Notes: a model not told the origin generated them from the sequence alone. Counted from the stretch's first letter, positions 12,000-24,856 are shown. The stretch is DNA of 64,000 bases from Trichopria drosophilae (GCA_030407085.1 CM059582.1:2604001-2668000); one strand, 5' to 3'. Made by a program: numbers and translations.

Positions 12000-12741
12000 T
12001 CTTGAAATTCGCGATATTATAAAGCATGCGCAATTGAAAATTTTTTAATTTCAAATTATCAAACAAGTTGTGACTTTGATTTTCAGCGCTTAATCGATAA
12101 TTTGCAACTTGAATACATTGACTGTGATTTGACCCTCTTTTCTGTCCGGAAAAATGATTGACAGTGCAGAAAACTATCCGCTCACAAGAAAAGTTTTCGC
12201 TTTGCTAAAATTGGCGATTTTCCGAAGTTGCGCATGCACATAACAGAACGGTTTTCATGCTTATACAGATACCTGCAAATGATATGCCACATGCAATAAT
12301 TGTGTTTTACAAGTGAAATTCCAAGTTCTACAATGGGAGCAACGATAAGTAGGGCTCCGAACGTCACCTGGTGGTTATTATATATTCCCTCACAATGTCG
12401 TTTCATTCGTAAACATAATAAGTACATATTATATGTTTCTCTAAGAATGACAAAGCTTTTAGATATTTGGGGATGCAGAATGATCGACAACGGCTCAGTA
12501 AATTCTTCCCCAAGCATGAGGAAATATCGTATCCGGAAATTGAAATTAGCGGATAGGATATCTCGAAAACCTGACGTGATGGGCCAAATCGGGCAAAGGA
12601 TTCGTTTTCAGCGACCCAAAATATATAAGATCCACTACCTCTGATTAAAGGAAACTCCCCAAAAAATTTTTTTCTGGTCCTGTGTTATCAATTATTTTGT
12701 CTCTCATTTAAGGATATTAATCCTTAGTTTCGACGGCTATT
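12000..12741. other. Intergenic DNA with overlapping chance frames
   Basis: A 114-codon plus frame (12,300-12,644) and a 111-codon minus frame (12,182-12,517) overlap in antisense. Neither shows a domain I recognise. The minus frame has one hydrophobic run (FGALLIVAPIVELGISLV), so a decayed membrane-protein fragment is conceivable but unsupported. Confidence 0.3.
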
Positions 12742-12877
12742 TTAAGGCCTTTTCATCCCACTACCTGGGTCAAATATGTCCTGCCATTTGAAAGTGCTTA
12801 CTGTTGTGCAATTTATAAAGTACAATTTGAATTTTCTCTGGGTCGAAAACGACCCTGGCGACGGGATTAAGGGTTAA
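12742..12877 (-). mobile_element. piggyBac-like MITE, copy 2 (TTAA flanked)
   Basis: This is the reverse-orientation copy of the element at 1673-1793. It occupies 12,746-12,873 (128 bp) between TTAA at 12,742-12,745 and TTAA at 12,874-12,877. It is the better preserved copy: GGCCTTTTCATCCCACTACC on one side and the inverted other end CCCTTAATCCCGTCGCCAGG are recognisable terminal inverted repeats. It also keeps a GGGTCGAAAACGACCC palindrome. The non-coding interior includes the shared TTTATAAAGTACAATTTGAA-type core. Confidence 0.8.
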
Positions 12878-13390
12878 ATGTTTTGAAAAAACACGCATTA
12901 ATTGCCGAGGGTTGTTAGGATAATTAAAAAGACAAGCAATGATAATAACATTTTCTGAAGTTTTATTCTAAAATTTTAACAGTACAAACACATCATTGGT
13001 ATAAAAAGGAACACCTCAAAAACCAGAGATTTTAAATGCCAAACAATCAAAACTCCGACACACGGTTCTTATATTCTTGCGTTTTTGAAGGGCAAGAGGT
13101 GTGAATCTATGGTTTTTTAATTGTCGAGTTTTCCTAACATTTTTAATTGTCGGGGTTTTGAGGAGTTCCCGTACAAAACATTAACAAATCTTATCCTAAC
13201 TACCGAAATCCTAATGATAGACGAATACTTACCTCAGGACGTCCGTGAGAAATCTGAGCATTTACTAGACGTTCAGTGGGTTTCTCCGATTATCATGCCG
13301 ATAAGGCAAAACATCAACATCTGTGGATGTCCGGTGCGCTTAAGGCGCGATTCCCCGTCGGATAAAACCCTGCTCAGGAGTAATGTTTTT
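12878..13390. other. AT-rich DNA upstream of the promoter island
   Basis: No supported gene. A 124-codon plus frame (13,121-13,495) runs into the GC-rich island and lacks recognisable domains; I treat it as chance. Confidence 0.35.
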
Positions 13391-14074
13391 TACGTAAAAC
13401 GATGGACCTCCGACAGGCTTATTTTCCCAATGTTCTCGATCGATGTCCGCCTATTGTCCCTGTGTATAGTACGTAGGTGCAGTCTGAACAGGTAGAAACG
13501 GCGAGGGGCCCGTTGGGATTCGCGTCCACACCTGGCAAATATGTAAATGCACAAAAGGAACCGAGACTCGACGAACGGACACACGAGAGGCGCGCGGAAA
13601 CCGACACCAACACGCATGCGCAGACTAGGGTACACTCATACCCACCTGCGCATATACTGAAGCCACTTTCGACACGCGTTACACAAGTGCACGGAAAACT
13701 GCCTCTCGTATCTCGCGCGCCGGATCACGGACGACGAGCACAGAGGGCGCCCCCTTTTAAACACGGCGCGCGTAACGGCTGGCATTCGTTCACGGACCAT
13801 CACCCATCCCGCAGTCTGGTCTCACGTCGATACGTCACAACACGCGACGTTATAGGCCTCGCGACGTTTTTTCGAAAAGTGCGGCAACCGTCCGTTACGT
13901 GTCCCTAACGCCGCAATTCGATTTTCGAATACGACAAGGAATTGCGCGCGACCCGGTTTGTTTACAACTTCGACCCACGCCGAGAATTCGCGAAGGTGTA
14001 ACATTGGAATAGTTCCTCACTCCAAATATCAGGTGTTATTGTGTACTATTGTCGCATCCGGGTGTCGAGCTGTG
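13391..14074 (+). promoter_or_regulatory. GC- and CpG-rich promoter region of the long-intron gene
   Basis: This is the most GC- and CpG-rich stretch of the window and lies directly upstream of the first coding exon. It contains an NRF1-like palindromic core, ACGCATGCGCAG, at 13,612-13,623. Several unrelated open frames of 60 to 143 codons occur on both strands, as expected from CpG-rich DNA with few stop codons; none looks real. I cannot fix the transcription start. TATCAGGTGT near 14,028 and ATTCAGTG near 14,197 are possible initiator-like sequences. A bidirectional promoter is possible because the island is symmetric in composition. Confidence 0.55.
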
Positions 14075-14113
14075 ATGCAACGGTTTTCGAAAGATCGCTC
14101 AGCTGTCAAGTGA
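14075..14113 (+). other. uORF 1 in the leader (12 codons plus stop)
   Basis: ATG at 14,075 opens a frame that stops with TGA at 14,111-14,113. The last base of that stop is the first base of the next ATG. It is real as a translated feature only if transcription starts upstream of it. Confidence 0.4.
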
Positions 14114-14205
14114 TGCGCCGAGGATTCCCTGAGCAACAGGTGGTCGAAAGTTTCAACATTGACCAAAGATCAAAATTTACAAAACCAGGCGTGATTATTC
14201 AGTGA
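14113..14205 (+). other. uORF 2 in the leader (30 codons plus stop)
   Basis: ATG at 14,113 shares its A with the stop of uORF 1 (TGATG) and reads 30 codons to TGA at 14,203-14,205. No domain is seen. The arrangement allows stop-restart scanning toward the main start. Confidence 0.4.
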
Positions 14206-14296
14206 AAATTAGTCGTCAAGTTATTGGTTGATTCTCAAGTGTTGGTGCACATTGTGGTAGGAAAGCGAGTGCATTTTTAGTGCTTACCTTTTGGAT

Positions 14297-14311
14297 ATGA
14301 CGTCAGGATGA
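14297..14311 (+). other. uORF 3 (MTSG) overlapping the main start
   Basis: ATG ACG TCA GGA TGA: the stop codon overlaps the main ATG at 14,308 in an ATGA arrangement. A G lies at position -3 of this ATG and an A at -3 of the main one. The uORF also contains a perfect TGACGTCA (14,298-14,305). Confidence 0.55.
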
Positions 14312-14370
14312 ACGTCCCGATCGTCGCCGGAGACCTCGATGAAGATGGATACAAGCCGCGTTTCGTCAGG
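14308..14370 (+). CDS. First coding exon (21 codons) of a gene with a giant intron
   Basis: The frame begins MNVPIVAGDLDEDG and ends YKPRFVR, 63 nt in all, then meets a 5' splice site (AGG|GTAAAT) at 14,371. The intron therefore interrupts in phase 0. The start was chosen because it is the only ATG in the leader whose frame stays open to a consensus donor, and A at -3 is a good initiation context. The codons are GC-rich, unlike the surrounding intron. I do not recognise the protein from 21 residues; the acidic LDEDGY patch is not diagnostic. Later exons must lie beyond 64,000, because no other convincing plus-strand exon was found except the two short recursive exons. The upstream CpG-rich island and the downstream recursive splice sites on the same strand support this being a real exon. 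A non-coding or upstream-extended first exon remains possible. Confidence 0.6.
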
Positions 14371-15302
14371 GTAAATATTTATTCAAATTTCACCATAAAA
14401 AAGTCATCGATTATGCTAAAAACTAACGCCAATGTATAAATTAATTGTGCAAGTTTCTAGGATGATCGTTACCACACCGTTCCTTTACTAGTCGGCATTA
14501 TATACCGAGCTACGATTGTTTTTTTAATTTGTAAATGTTTTTCTCCAAGTTTAAGGTATCCAATCGATATTTTCTTCGTCATCAGCAATATCATCGTTAG
14601 CATCAGCTTCATCCGTCTAATTCGGCGTGTTCGATAACTTAGTGATATAATTGTACTCTTATCGCGATATTATTATTATGGAAGATTGGTGAAGGTCATC
14701 GCTTTTAATAATTTCATTAGTGATACATTTTTAATCGTCGTCACTGATAACTGTATCGCCATCATTTACATCCTTATCGCACCGTTTTTTTTATTTATTG
14801 TAACGAATTACAACTTAAGCCTACCCAATAAAATGTCTGAAAAATAACATTTGTAAACAATGGGAGGGGAAATATTTTTATATTGTAGGTAATGTTGGTC
14901 ATCAATAAAGCTTCTTTAATTATTAGAAAACTTTTTTTAATTCATAACCTTAGAAGAGTCACTAGAGAACAAAGATATGATGAAACTTTTGGACGTTTTC
15001 AGCATCCTGAAAAAGTGATTTAACTCAAGACATATAGAAAGATTACTTGTAGTGACATCGTTTTTAAGACCGAAGTGATGGAACCGGTACTCTTACTAAG
15101 ACATGAAACTAAACAGCAAGAATTTACATTCATCAAGTAAACTAATCTTCAAGAAGGAACTTACACAGAGACAAAAATGAATCTAGGAATAACATTTCCA
15201 GGTTTAATGCCATTACAATTCTGCTTGATACCAAACAAAATTTTGTTTTGTTGCATAGACAATACTTATTGCTACCAACAAAATTGATTGATATGGTAAT
15301 TC

Positions 15303-15947
15303 GGTAGCACGTCTTTATTTCACGGACAAATAATCACACGAGAAAATATCACGGACAGTTGATCACATGTCAAATTATCACAATGATAAAATATCTCGCA
15401 TAAAAATATCACAATGACAAAATATCACGTTGATAAAATATCACAACAACAAAATATCACACATTTAAAAATTTCCCCGTGCAGCCATTCATTTATGCAT
15501 TATTAGGTGTAAGCGGAGTTCTGAGTGGGTAGGTTAGGTTAGTTTTAGAGAACGCATATGCTTTTAGGCATTATTAGTGGTGGACAGAATTCTGAGTAGT
15601 TAAATTAGGTTAGTTTCATGACATTGCCATTTCTCTGTTTCCCCCATTTTGGTAAACAAAATTTTATCCAAAATAATTCTCGTCACAATAACGAGGGTCA
15701 AGCAGCCTAAAGCCAAAACATCCAGCGCCAAACCAGAGGGACCAAAATGTCCTAAAGCCAAAATGGCGGCGGGAAAGGACTGACATGGATTTCCGTGTGC
15801 AATATTCAATGTTTTAGGGCTGGTTTTTTACCTCAGTGATATTTTTGTTTATGATTATTTGTCCATGTGATATTTTGTCGTGCGATCATTTGTCGTGTTC
15901 TATTTTGTCGTGTGATTAGTTGTCATGTGAAATAAAGACGTGGAGCC
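15303..15947. mobile_element. 645-bp non-autonomous DNA transposon, 8-bp TSD, iterated motif
   Basis: The element is flanked by perfect GGTAATTC duplications (15,295-15,302 and 15,948-15,955). Its inverted ends are GGTAGCACGTCTTTATTTCA and, inverted from the right, GGCTCCACGTCTTTATTTCA. Inside the left end, a motif AAAATATCAC(R) recurs eight or nine times between 15,333 and 15,460 at 14-16 nt spacing. Inside the right end its reverse complement (TGATATTTTGTCGTG and variants) recurs. The centre has an imperfect direct duplication (about 15,498-15,548 and 15,570-15,620). There is no transposase. An 8-bp duplication fits hAT, P or Merlin-like families; the termini do not let me choose. Confidence 0.85.
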
Positions 15948-16860
15948 GGTAATTCGGTTAATATTACACAAACAAAACCCTCACATTATGATAATGTTAC
16001 AGAAACGTTGCAACGTTGACACTTAAACGAAACATTGTTATAATGTCAAAATAAGGTTTCTTGTAACGTATCTTAAAGTGTAACGGTAATATTAACCTTA
16101 ATATGAAGTTACCATTTATATAAACTGATCGAATTAGTTTTATCGCCACCAGGCGTTATCGCAACTTTTGCAACTCTATTCGGCCTCCGGTCTGAAAATG
16201 GTTTAGAATTAGTATACATTATGACGCTTGGAGAAACATATTTTTTCTATTGTAAGATAAGGTAAACTAAGTTACTGTGTGATTTGTATGTAACCTTACA
16301 ACACCTACTCCAATTTTCTATGAGAGATTATTGTCCTATCATTGTAATCCGCACATAAATGTGTAAAATTCAAAAGTATAGAAATATATGTCGATAAATA
16401 TGCATGAAATACAATAATACAAACATTCTGTTAACCTGTATATAAGGTTATTTTTATAAGCAATTGACTGCCATTTCCTGTTATCAGTGATAGGTACGAT
16501 GATAACTTATCATTGTAAACGATTTGAACTGCAGATTGAATATTTGTATTATGGTTCGAACTCAGTTCCATACAACCCAAAGTGTAAATTACGATGAAAA
16601 TGTAATAAAGTAAAAACTAAAAATGACAGAAGTTTTAAGGTTGTCGTAACTAGCAGCGTGTTGAATAAAAAAAATGGATTGGTTGATACAAACAACGATA
16701 TTGTTGTGCAGGCAAAGTTATAACAATATACAATTGTAACAATGTCAATTCTTGTTGGTCTATAATATTTTGTTATATTACGCTTTTATCGAAATAATCC
16801 AGATTATGTTCCTTCATTTTATCAACCATGATAGATGAAATAATCTCTCATAGACAAGAA

Positions 16861-17055
16861 AAAAATTATCTGGGTTCTTCCCAAAAACCAGGTTTGTGAT
16901 AATCACAGACCGAGAAGTTTGTGTTAAACCCAAACTCATATGGTACAATCACAGGAAAGTTTGGTTTACAAACAAAAGAAGCTTGTGATGATCCCAAACC
17001 TGTGAGGTTGTGATTATGACAGATCTGGTTTTTGGGAAGAACCCAGACAATTTTT
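16861..17055. mobile_element. MITE with long terminal inverted repeats
   Basis: AATTATCTGGGTTCTTCCCA near 16,864 and its mirror TGGGAAGAACCCAGACAATT near 17,033-17,052 form terminal inverted repeats of about 30-40 nt, running into CCAGGTTTGTGATAATCACA on the left and TGTGATTATGACAGATCTGG on the right. The total is about 195 bp and non-coding. Target duplication is unclear because the flanks are A- and T-rich. Confidence 0.7.
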
Positions 17056-17056
17056 T

Positions 17057-20000
17057 ACGTGCACGTGATCTTAAACGTCAAGTATTTACAATAATAATAA
17101 AATATAAAACTAGTTAGAAAAAGGTGGTGATGTACTACTACTCTGAGTATTTTTTGCTAATACTTTGGAAGAAATCAGTCAAATTGTTGAACAATCCCAT
17201 AAGTATTTGCAAATTCAACAGCACTCAAAGAAAAATACGAACACAACCTGGAAAAAGTCATGTTTCTATTAACGATATAGAAATTTATTATTGTAACAAA
17301 CCTATTTTTATGTACCTGTATATTGCCTGCACAACAACACATAATTTGCATTGGTATCAAAAAGAATTGTCAATTATAATAAAATTGTAAAGGAATAAAC
17401 CTTGGAATGTTAGTACCACAGTTAAAACCATAAATGTTTTTCTCTGTGTAGTGTTTTTAAACATATTTGAATACATAGTCTAAAAACTCTGAATCTCTTA
17501 GTAAGAATTCTGGGTACGCAAGATTTACGTCGAGCATGATTAAGTGGGGCACGTCTTTTCAATAGTCACACAAAATACGTGATCTTACGAAGTATTTTCT
17601 CTAATACATTATCTCAAATCGCTTTGGAATTTTTATGAAAAGAGTAATTCAAAAGCAAGCGTTTTTTCTCACATTACAAAATGAACATTTAATTTAAAAT
17701 AGATGTTAAGTTCATAACGCACTGTTTATTGAGTTACTCAGTAATTTTCAACTAAATAGAAAATTTTAACATTAAAAATATGTTTTTTTTTCACACAAAA
17801 AATTAACATCCTCTAATAGAGTCTAATTTATTGAATCATCATAGATCAAATTGGTTAGAAAAGGTTTTCTTAGTCAAGTGAACAAAATGGCGTTTGTGAA
17901 ATACTTTTTAGGCATACACTGTCATATAGCAATTGACGATTACAGTTTTATGAAATGATAGAACATCAGAGAATTTTATTAAATAGTTTAATAATCGATT
18001 AATGCTATTTAAAAAATGTTTATTTTGAATTTAAAACGATTCATAGAATATAAAAGCTGATTATGGCTATCAATTTGTTGATTAGAACATGTGTATTGTT
18101 TTAGTACACGTATTTCTCGTCATATGCACAAATAAACATTTTTCTTCTTTGTCGCAGCTGGTCGTAAAATTACCAATTGTATGGGTACCAAAATTGCAAT
18201 TACACAAACAAATTTGTTTTGAAGTTCTGATCCCTGCTAGTACCCCAGAACGTTCATTCAACTTTTTTACTTACATTCATTTTTATAGATTTTTATCAGA
18301 AGATTTTATCAGGAGTTACCTACAATTCATTATCAGCTTGAGGTTTCTCTGCTTTTGAATTAAAATAAAAAATCATTGAAAATGACAGTACTGTAAAAAT
18401 TACTCAATCTTCATGGACATATGAAAGCCATACATGTCATCATCAATATGTTGTCATCATTGTAAATTTTACAATCGTCACTTTCATTGCCATTGACAAT
18501 GCCATCATCACCATTAATCGCGATTTAATGCAGTGGAAAAAATGCCTACCGTCAATTTGTCCAGAAAAAAATAAAAATACCGTAATTAGCGCCACTTAAA
18601 TAACGCCATCAAATTTTATTAATGATTCTTTTCAAAATCAACAATTCTACATAACCTTGTCCTTAGCACCATCGATTATTTTTCAATAATATTTTCGGTG
18701 TTTAGAAATGCTTGGTCACATCGGGTATATTGAAATGTCGTTTTTGACCTTTTACGAATTTTACTACCTTACGATGACGTAGGCACTAGTAATTTTAAGA
18801 GGATCATTATTCTGCAATTCAATAATTTAGTAGGTGTATTTAAAGTTGCCAAAAAATTCATTTTTAATTTTGTTAAAAAGTTTAAATTTGTATATTTTTC
18901 AGCCATCATTTTTTTTTTCATAAAAATAATACATAGAAAAGATTTGGGATTAAAATAATACGACAGTGAAACCAATACCGGAGGAAAATCAGGGATTTAT
19001 GTCGGTAACCTATATTTCTTATAAAAGTATGGAATTTGAAAATTGATCGATGTACATACTGCATTTTCTCGGAACGCGTTGATAAGTGAGAAAACGACTG
19101 ACGTTACGATTAATCTCTAATCAGAGCCTTAATGACTAAGTGTGTACACCAAGTAAAAATGAAGCTTTATTAATAGGAATTACAATGTTAAAACGTACCG
19201 CTGCCTTTTACATACTTTTTATGAAACTTAATGTATGTTTTCCATTCCTTTCCAATTTTTTTAATCAACATTTTTGTTTTTTTTTTATTCAAGTGATTGC
19301 AAGCTGTTGGGAAAAATGTTCATGCGGAGTTTAAAGATACTTATAAATTGGAATGCATTTTAAAAATGATGATTATACTTAATCGTGTTATTACGTAAAG
19401 CAAGTTTTTGTTTTTGCGCACATCTTGTAAATATATTACGTAAAAGTTCGTATACGGGGATAAATAAAACGGAAAGAAGCAGCCTGAAATTACCAGACGC
19501 GACGTTTCGCAAATGCACATTTCGAAAAGGTGATTGTCGATTAAAAAAATTATATATTTTACACAATTTTCATTAATGAAAATGTATTAAAAACATGTAC
19601 ATATAATATAAAAATTGTATGTTAAAAATAATAATTATTTCATAAAATAAAAATAAATGCTACCTTATTAAATATAGATTTTGTAATTGCGTAATAAATA
19701 CAAAATGAAACGGATTAAAAGTTGGAAAAAACGTCCATTCAAAGAAGTTTCGAAATTTAATCTCTACAAAAAACGTGCGTGAAACGAGTCAATATTTGTG
19801 AGAAAATACGGATTTTTAACCTAAAAGCGAAGTGGGAATATCGGATCTTTAATTCGAGAATTTCTTTTTAAAACCGGTATTTGGACTGACCCATATATGT
19901 ATACATATTATCCGCTTTCTTTAATACCGATGGTCCAGCTACATTTTTGTGACGTAGCTAATTGGTGTCATCTTTTACGTCTTTGACATTTTGACTCTTT

Positions 20001-23000
20001 CCGAAAATGAATTCTAGGCGATTTCTAGAATTCTTTCCAATATTTTTAAGTTTAATGAGACTGCTGACCATGTATACTGAAATTATTGTTATATATAAAC
20101 AATTTAAAAGTTAATTTTTGAGAATTTGTTAATTCAATTTTTTAGAATTTTATTTGAACTACAGAATAAAATTATAAATTGAAAACGATAAAATATAATA
20201 AGTAAGATCTAGATCATTCTTAAACTGAAATAATTTATTTAATTTTTGAACTAGATCAAACTGTGCAAAATAATAAATTTAATAAAGTTTAAATTTGTAA
20301 ATTAAAATAGTGAGTAGGTTCGGCAATCGCGTAGGAATTTACGCTCAAAACTATAAATTAGAATGGCCTAAATAGTTTGTTTGAAATTAGGGTTCTGTAT
20401 TTCCAATTATTATTGTTTAAAAAATGTTAATTAAATACTGAAAATTATCAGAAATAGATCACTAAATATCTCCGATAATTCGTGGTCAATTGTCAATTAT
20501 TACTTTCTTTAGCATTTTTCATGCGACGATATGCAGTAGTTAAAATCATTTATGTATGGTTGTTAACCGAACTTCGTGCTTTATCGATCCCCATCTCCTA
20601 AGAGAGAAAATTGACTAAATTTTTCGAATTTCTGCTTGTTTGAAGATAATGATAATTACAATATTCGGTTTTTAAAGAATGCCAAAGAAATTTAGAAGTG
20701 ACCGATACTTCTTCGATACAAGTAAAGATCCCCCTTTTCCAACCCTTCATAAGCCAACTGTTACAAAAAAAAATATAAAAAGCCAATTTTACCATATGCT
20801 ACTAATTTTTTGGTTCGCACCTTCGAATGGAGTAGGCGAAATTTTCGAAAAAACATTATTTTACACTACTTTCTTAATAAAATACCAAAAACCCATTAAT
20901 TTGGACGGAAATGAAAAAAATTTACAAAATTTGTTTTATTATTTTTAAAATAAATAAATTAGTCGTTATGCACTATATCAAGATGGACCGAGAAGTATTT
21001 CAATGCATTTGCATTTAATTTTTCTGCCTCAAAATGTGCAGATTTGTGTATAGAACTTTTTATAAAATTTAGCACTTTTGACTTCGAATTATTTTTGTCG
21101 ATAAACATGGAATATTGTTTTAATAACTTTTCTTTTATATTTGCTCTGGTACAATGTGGTATAATTGATCATTTTATTTATAAATAACATACATTTTTGT
21201 GAATTTAAATGTGTTCAATATAATGAATGGATGTCAATGTTATAGACTACCTTTCTCTACTACCTATGTAAAAAAAAAAGTAAAAATATATTCATACTTT
21301 CTAAATTAGAATTAGTCAAAACCATACTAATTTGAAATGAAACTGAGTTACAATGAATGAATCAACTTTTCACCTTCAAAGAAGGAAGATTTTCTAATAT
21401 ATTAGTGAAATATTACTATTAAAAATGTTGGTTCTGCTAAAAATAATATTTGACTACCGAAATTGCAGTTTTTCATATTTCATTAGTAAAATGTAATACT
21501 AATTGAAGATATAACCTACTTTTCATTTACGTATTAGTCGATTTAATTTAAATTTAGAAAGTATAGTTTATTAAAATCTCTTAAATATAAGTATTTCTTT
21601 TTATTCGCAATACTATTTTGCAGTATATAATTATATAAATTATTGAGTGATATTAAGAAATAATTATGCATTAAGTATTATTATTACATCAAATTTATTA
21701 TCACCTTCACTGGAAAAGATTACAATACTATGACGTGAAAGAACGTGATAAAATTTTACTAGTGAAATTGGAAGGTCGAGAACGTACGAAATCGGAATTT
21801 GAATAAGCTGTCATGTGATTTCAAGTGTTATAATCACTTATAGTGACATTGTTCTAAACTTAAATCGTGCTGTTGAATAACATATGAAATACTAGATCAA
21901 CAACAATTCAATCATGTCCATAAAAAATTGTTAATTATTTTCGGAAACTTTTTTTAAGTGGCTTGTAAGAGAAAATTAATTAATTCACAATAACAACGAA
22001 AGTTAATTTCATGACCAAGTATCATCACGAAATGGTAACGACACAATGGAGATTCTTGATTTCATTCTCAGAAAAAGTTAAAATCCCATGCCTCTGAGTG
22101 ATTTGTACGTGATTAAAGATGCATACAGTCTTCAAATTTCGTTTGTTATACAAATTTGAATGCTTCTCATTATGACGAATTTGCATCATTTAATATTCGC
22201 CAGTACATTTTCAAAAAATTTTTGTAGTATATTTCAATTTATCAATAGTGTTACTTATATGTAAATAATGTTGGCTACTAATTCAGTAAGTTAATACTTA
22301 CGTGATCGAATGCACGCCAAAAATATTTGATTCTATAATTACTTATTTACATTAGAAAATTCTGGAAATCATGCTTAACAGATATATTCCATAATTCCAG
22401 ACCGTTTGATCGAATTTTTAGTTTCTCATTCTGTTGAGTATAAGAAACCTTTAAAAAAATGTTTCCATTAACACGTAGGCTTGTGTCACTTTTTTGACAC
22501 TAAAAGAATTACGAAATTAATTAAAATTTTTGTGGTAATTAACGTCGTTTTTACTTAAAAAACTAATATCCGAACGTGGCTGGAGACAACATTTGACAAT
22601 TCAAATTATATCCCAGTCTTCCTGTCTCAAACAACAATACTGGAGAAAATGCTGATACTAAGTGAATACATAATATAAATGCGATAAAAACGTACTGAAT
22701 TATGGAACATTATTCGAATTCATGCATTTGATTGTGACAAAAATTTTTCGTTTCATACGTTATAGTAATGAAAAATCATTTCCAAATGGACTAATTTAAT
22801 CACCTAAGAAATTTAGTGCCCTTCAATTAAAAAAACGAACGTTAAGCTGATAATATAAATTATAAGCGGAACTCGGGGTTTAAAGCAACGATGAAAGGCT
22901 CATATGAACCACTGAAATATTACGATTCCAAAATTTTAGAAAGTTCTTAATTGTGGCGTGGTTGTTTTTTAAAATCCGCTTGTCCCCCGTCGTAATGCCA

Positions 23001-24400
23001 GCATAACGTTAAACTCCATTTTTTAGAAATTGAAAAACACTAAATTTCGTATTTAAGGGCATTAAACCAGTCTTAAATGAACCCTTAATTATGGCTTAGA
23101 ATTGAAGTTGATTTGCAAATGTTTTTTCCTCCAGTTTAACGTATCGTGTTTTCAGTCTCGTATACAACCGATTAGTAATTTTTATTGTAATTAGAGAATT
23201 TGAAATAATATTAAAAGAATCGTCTCCTTAATGTGCTTCATATGCAATTCAAATATCACAAAGCTCTTTAACATGGTATACTAACAAGTATCATTTAGTA
23301 ATAGAATTAAAAATTCATTCATGTCCAATCCTGCATTGTTGGAATTTAGGTTGTCACAATTATCGCATAGTTAACATCCGTATAAATTATGTCAGATGAA
23401 ATATTGTAACTTTGTAATTTTTAACTCACTAATGCCTCGTGGCTAACTATCACTAAGAAAATTGAAACGTCAATCAAATCTGCAGGTTGAAAAGAGATTA
23501 GTGAAGTTACTAAATGTAAATGACCCAGTGTGATCTTAATGAAGTGTTACATTATTGATGAGGGCTCAGCATCATTAAGCCAAGATTACTAATCCTTCGC
23601 AATACAATACATCCGGATCAACCAGTGTCTCAGCTATCCGCATTAATTAGATCGATAATTCATATGTTTACAGGAAGTAAAAAAAATATATTAGCAAATT
23701 TGACTCCTTTTCATCCAGTCTGCAATCTAATATGTCCTCAACTGCATTTCAGTGGCCGCTGTAATCATCTGAAAGTTATTGAAATAATTACGAATGTATT
23801 TGATAGAATGAAGCGCATAAATTTAATATAAAGTGCAAAAAATATTAATACAAATATTAAAATGAACTACATGAACAGGTCACAACTAAAAATGTTGAAA
23901 AAGAAAAAGATAGTTGATGGAATCAATTTATAAATGTGAAACGCACAGTTAAATTAACTATTTCGGTAGTAAACAAGAACGTGATATTCTGGAAGAAAAA
24001 AGAATATCAATACGGCTTTCGTCTCCTGAATAGATGTAGCACTTAAACCGTAAAGGACCGATTAAAATTTAAAATCGTTAAATTAAAAATGTAAGGCATC
24101 GCTAAATGACAAATGTACTAGACCCCTTTCATCATTAGTATCGCTAAATTATCCTCCAAATATTTAAGGTATCGCAAATCCTGTTTATCGATAATTTTAT
24201 AGTGATTCTTGTGATGCAAGACTACTACGATTTTTTTTTACTTAAGATAGTCGCATAGATACTACTTAAGCTTTATACAGATAAAAGCGATTATGGAAAC
24301 AGTTTTGACAACAATAGTTATTGTCGTCACAAATATCGACATCACTGCGGTTGTCATTAGTCGCGTTTACACAGTTCTTCCGTACACATTTGAAAAATTT
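17057..24400 (+). other. Intronic AT-rich DNA
   Basis: No exon, RNA gene or clear element is seen. Some CATCATC-rich sequence lies near 18,430-18,520. Short frames such as 17,124-17,390 and 18,089-18,358 lack coding character. Confidence 0.5.
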
Positions 24401-24403
24401 TGC

Positions 24404-24856
24404 ACAGAGAAAAAAATGTGAGTTTTCTAGAGAATTCCGGTAAACCTCAATGTCTAGATTTTTTACTACGATTTACTACGAAATACTGTCAATGGCCCCG
24501 AGTTCAGATTCTTTGATTATTCTCAAGAATTACCAACAGATCTTGATATTGATCCTTTATGTTTTTCACAACTATTTTAAGTTAGGATCTCATCTTCCAA
24601 AACTTGGTCTCCACTAAAAAAACGTATTAAACAGTCTTGCCTTGTGCTGAACATAAATGGAACAATGAGAGAAGCAAAACAATTTCCTGTCGTGTGTACA
24701 CCACTATTATATATATGCCAGTTTTATAGTATTTTCCACATCAACGCTAATCGTTCTCTCCACGGCAATGATCATTCCTCTCAGTCGGCATCAGAGGCCT
24801 GCAATATCGCTAAAAATTACGAATACAAGCAGAACTAGAGACTTTTCCGTGCAAGT
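24404..24856. mobile_element. Weak candidate MITE with CAC(A/G)GA ends
   Basis: TTGCACAGAGAAAAAAATGT at about 24,404 and ACTTTTCCGTGCAA near 24,841-24,856 are partly inverted copies (TTGCAC R GA). They resemble other CACGG-type ends in this intron. The match is short and no duplication of the target is certain. Confidence 0.25.

Larger units (their letters stand above)
15164..17448. mobile_element. Possible TA-flanked element carrying two nested insertions
   Basis: TA|CACAGAGACAAAAATG at 15,162 and CATAAATGTTTTTCTCTGTG|TA ending at 17,450 form short inverted termini (CACAGAGA exact, then A-rich). The bracketed 2,285 bp contains the 645-bp element at 15,303-15,947 and the MITE at 16,861-17,055. 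Without them the element would be about 1.44 kb. The termini resemble the CACGG MITEs at 46,279 and 53,943. No transposase is visible. The terminal match is short, so the pairing could be accidental. Confidence 0.35.

Noticed and set aside
12182..12644. Overlapping 111- and 114-codon frames, one with a hydrophobic run, considered as a chemoreceptor fragment
   Set aside because: No diagnostic motif, no exon borders and antisense overlap; a receptor call would be a guess.
13390..14004. Several frames of 60-143 codons in the promoter island
   Set aside because: CpG-rich DNA has few stop codons, frames occur on both strands, and none continues to a donor or shows a domain.
14881..14894. ATTGTAG|GTAATG as a ratchet point
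   Set aside because: It is only about 500 bp from the exon 1 donor, the donor half is weak and no RS-exon donor follows.
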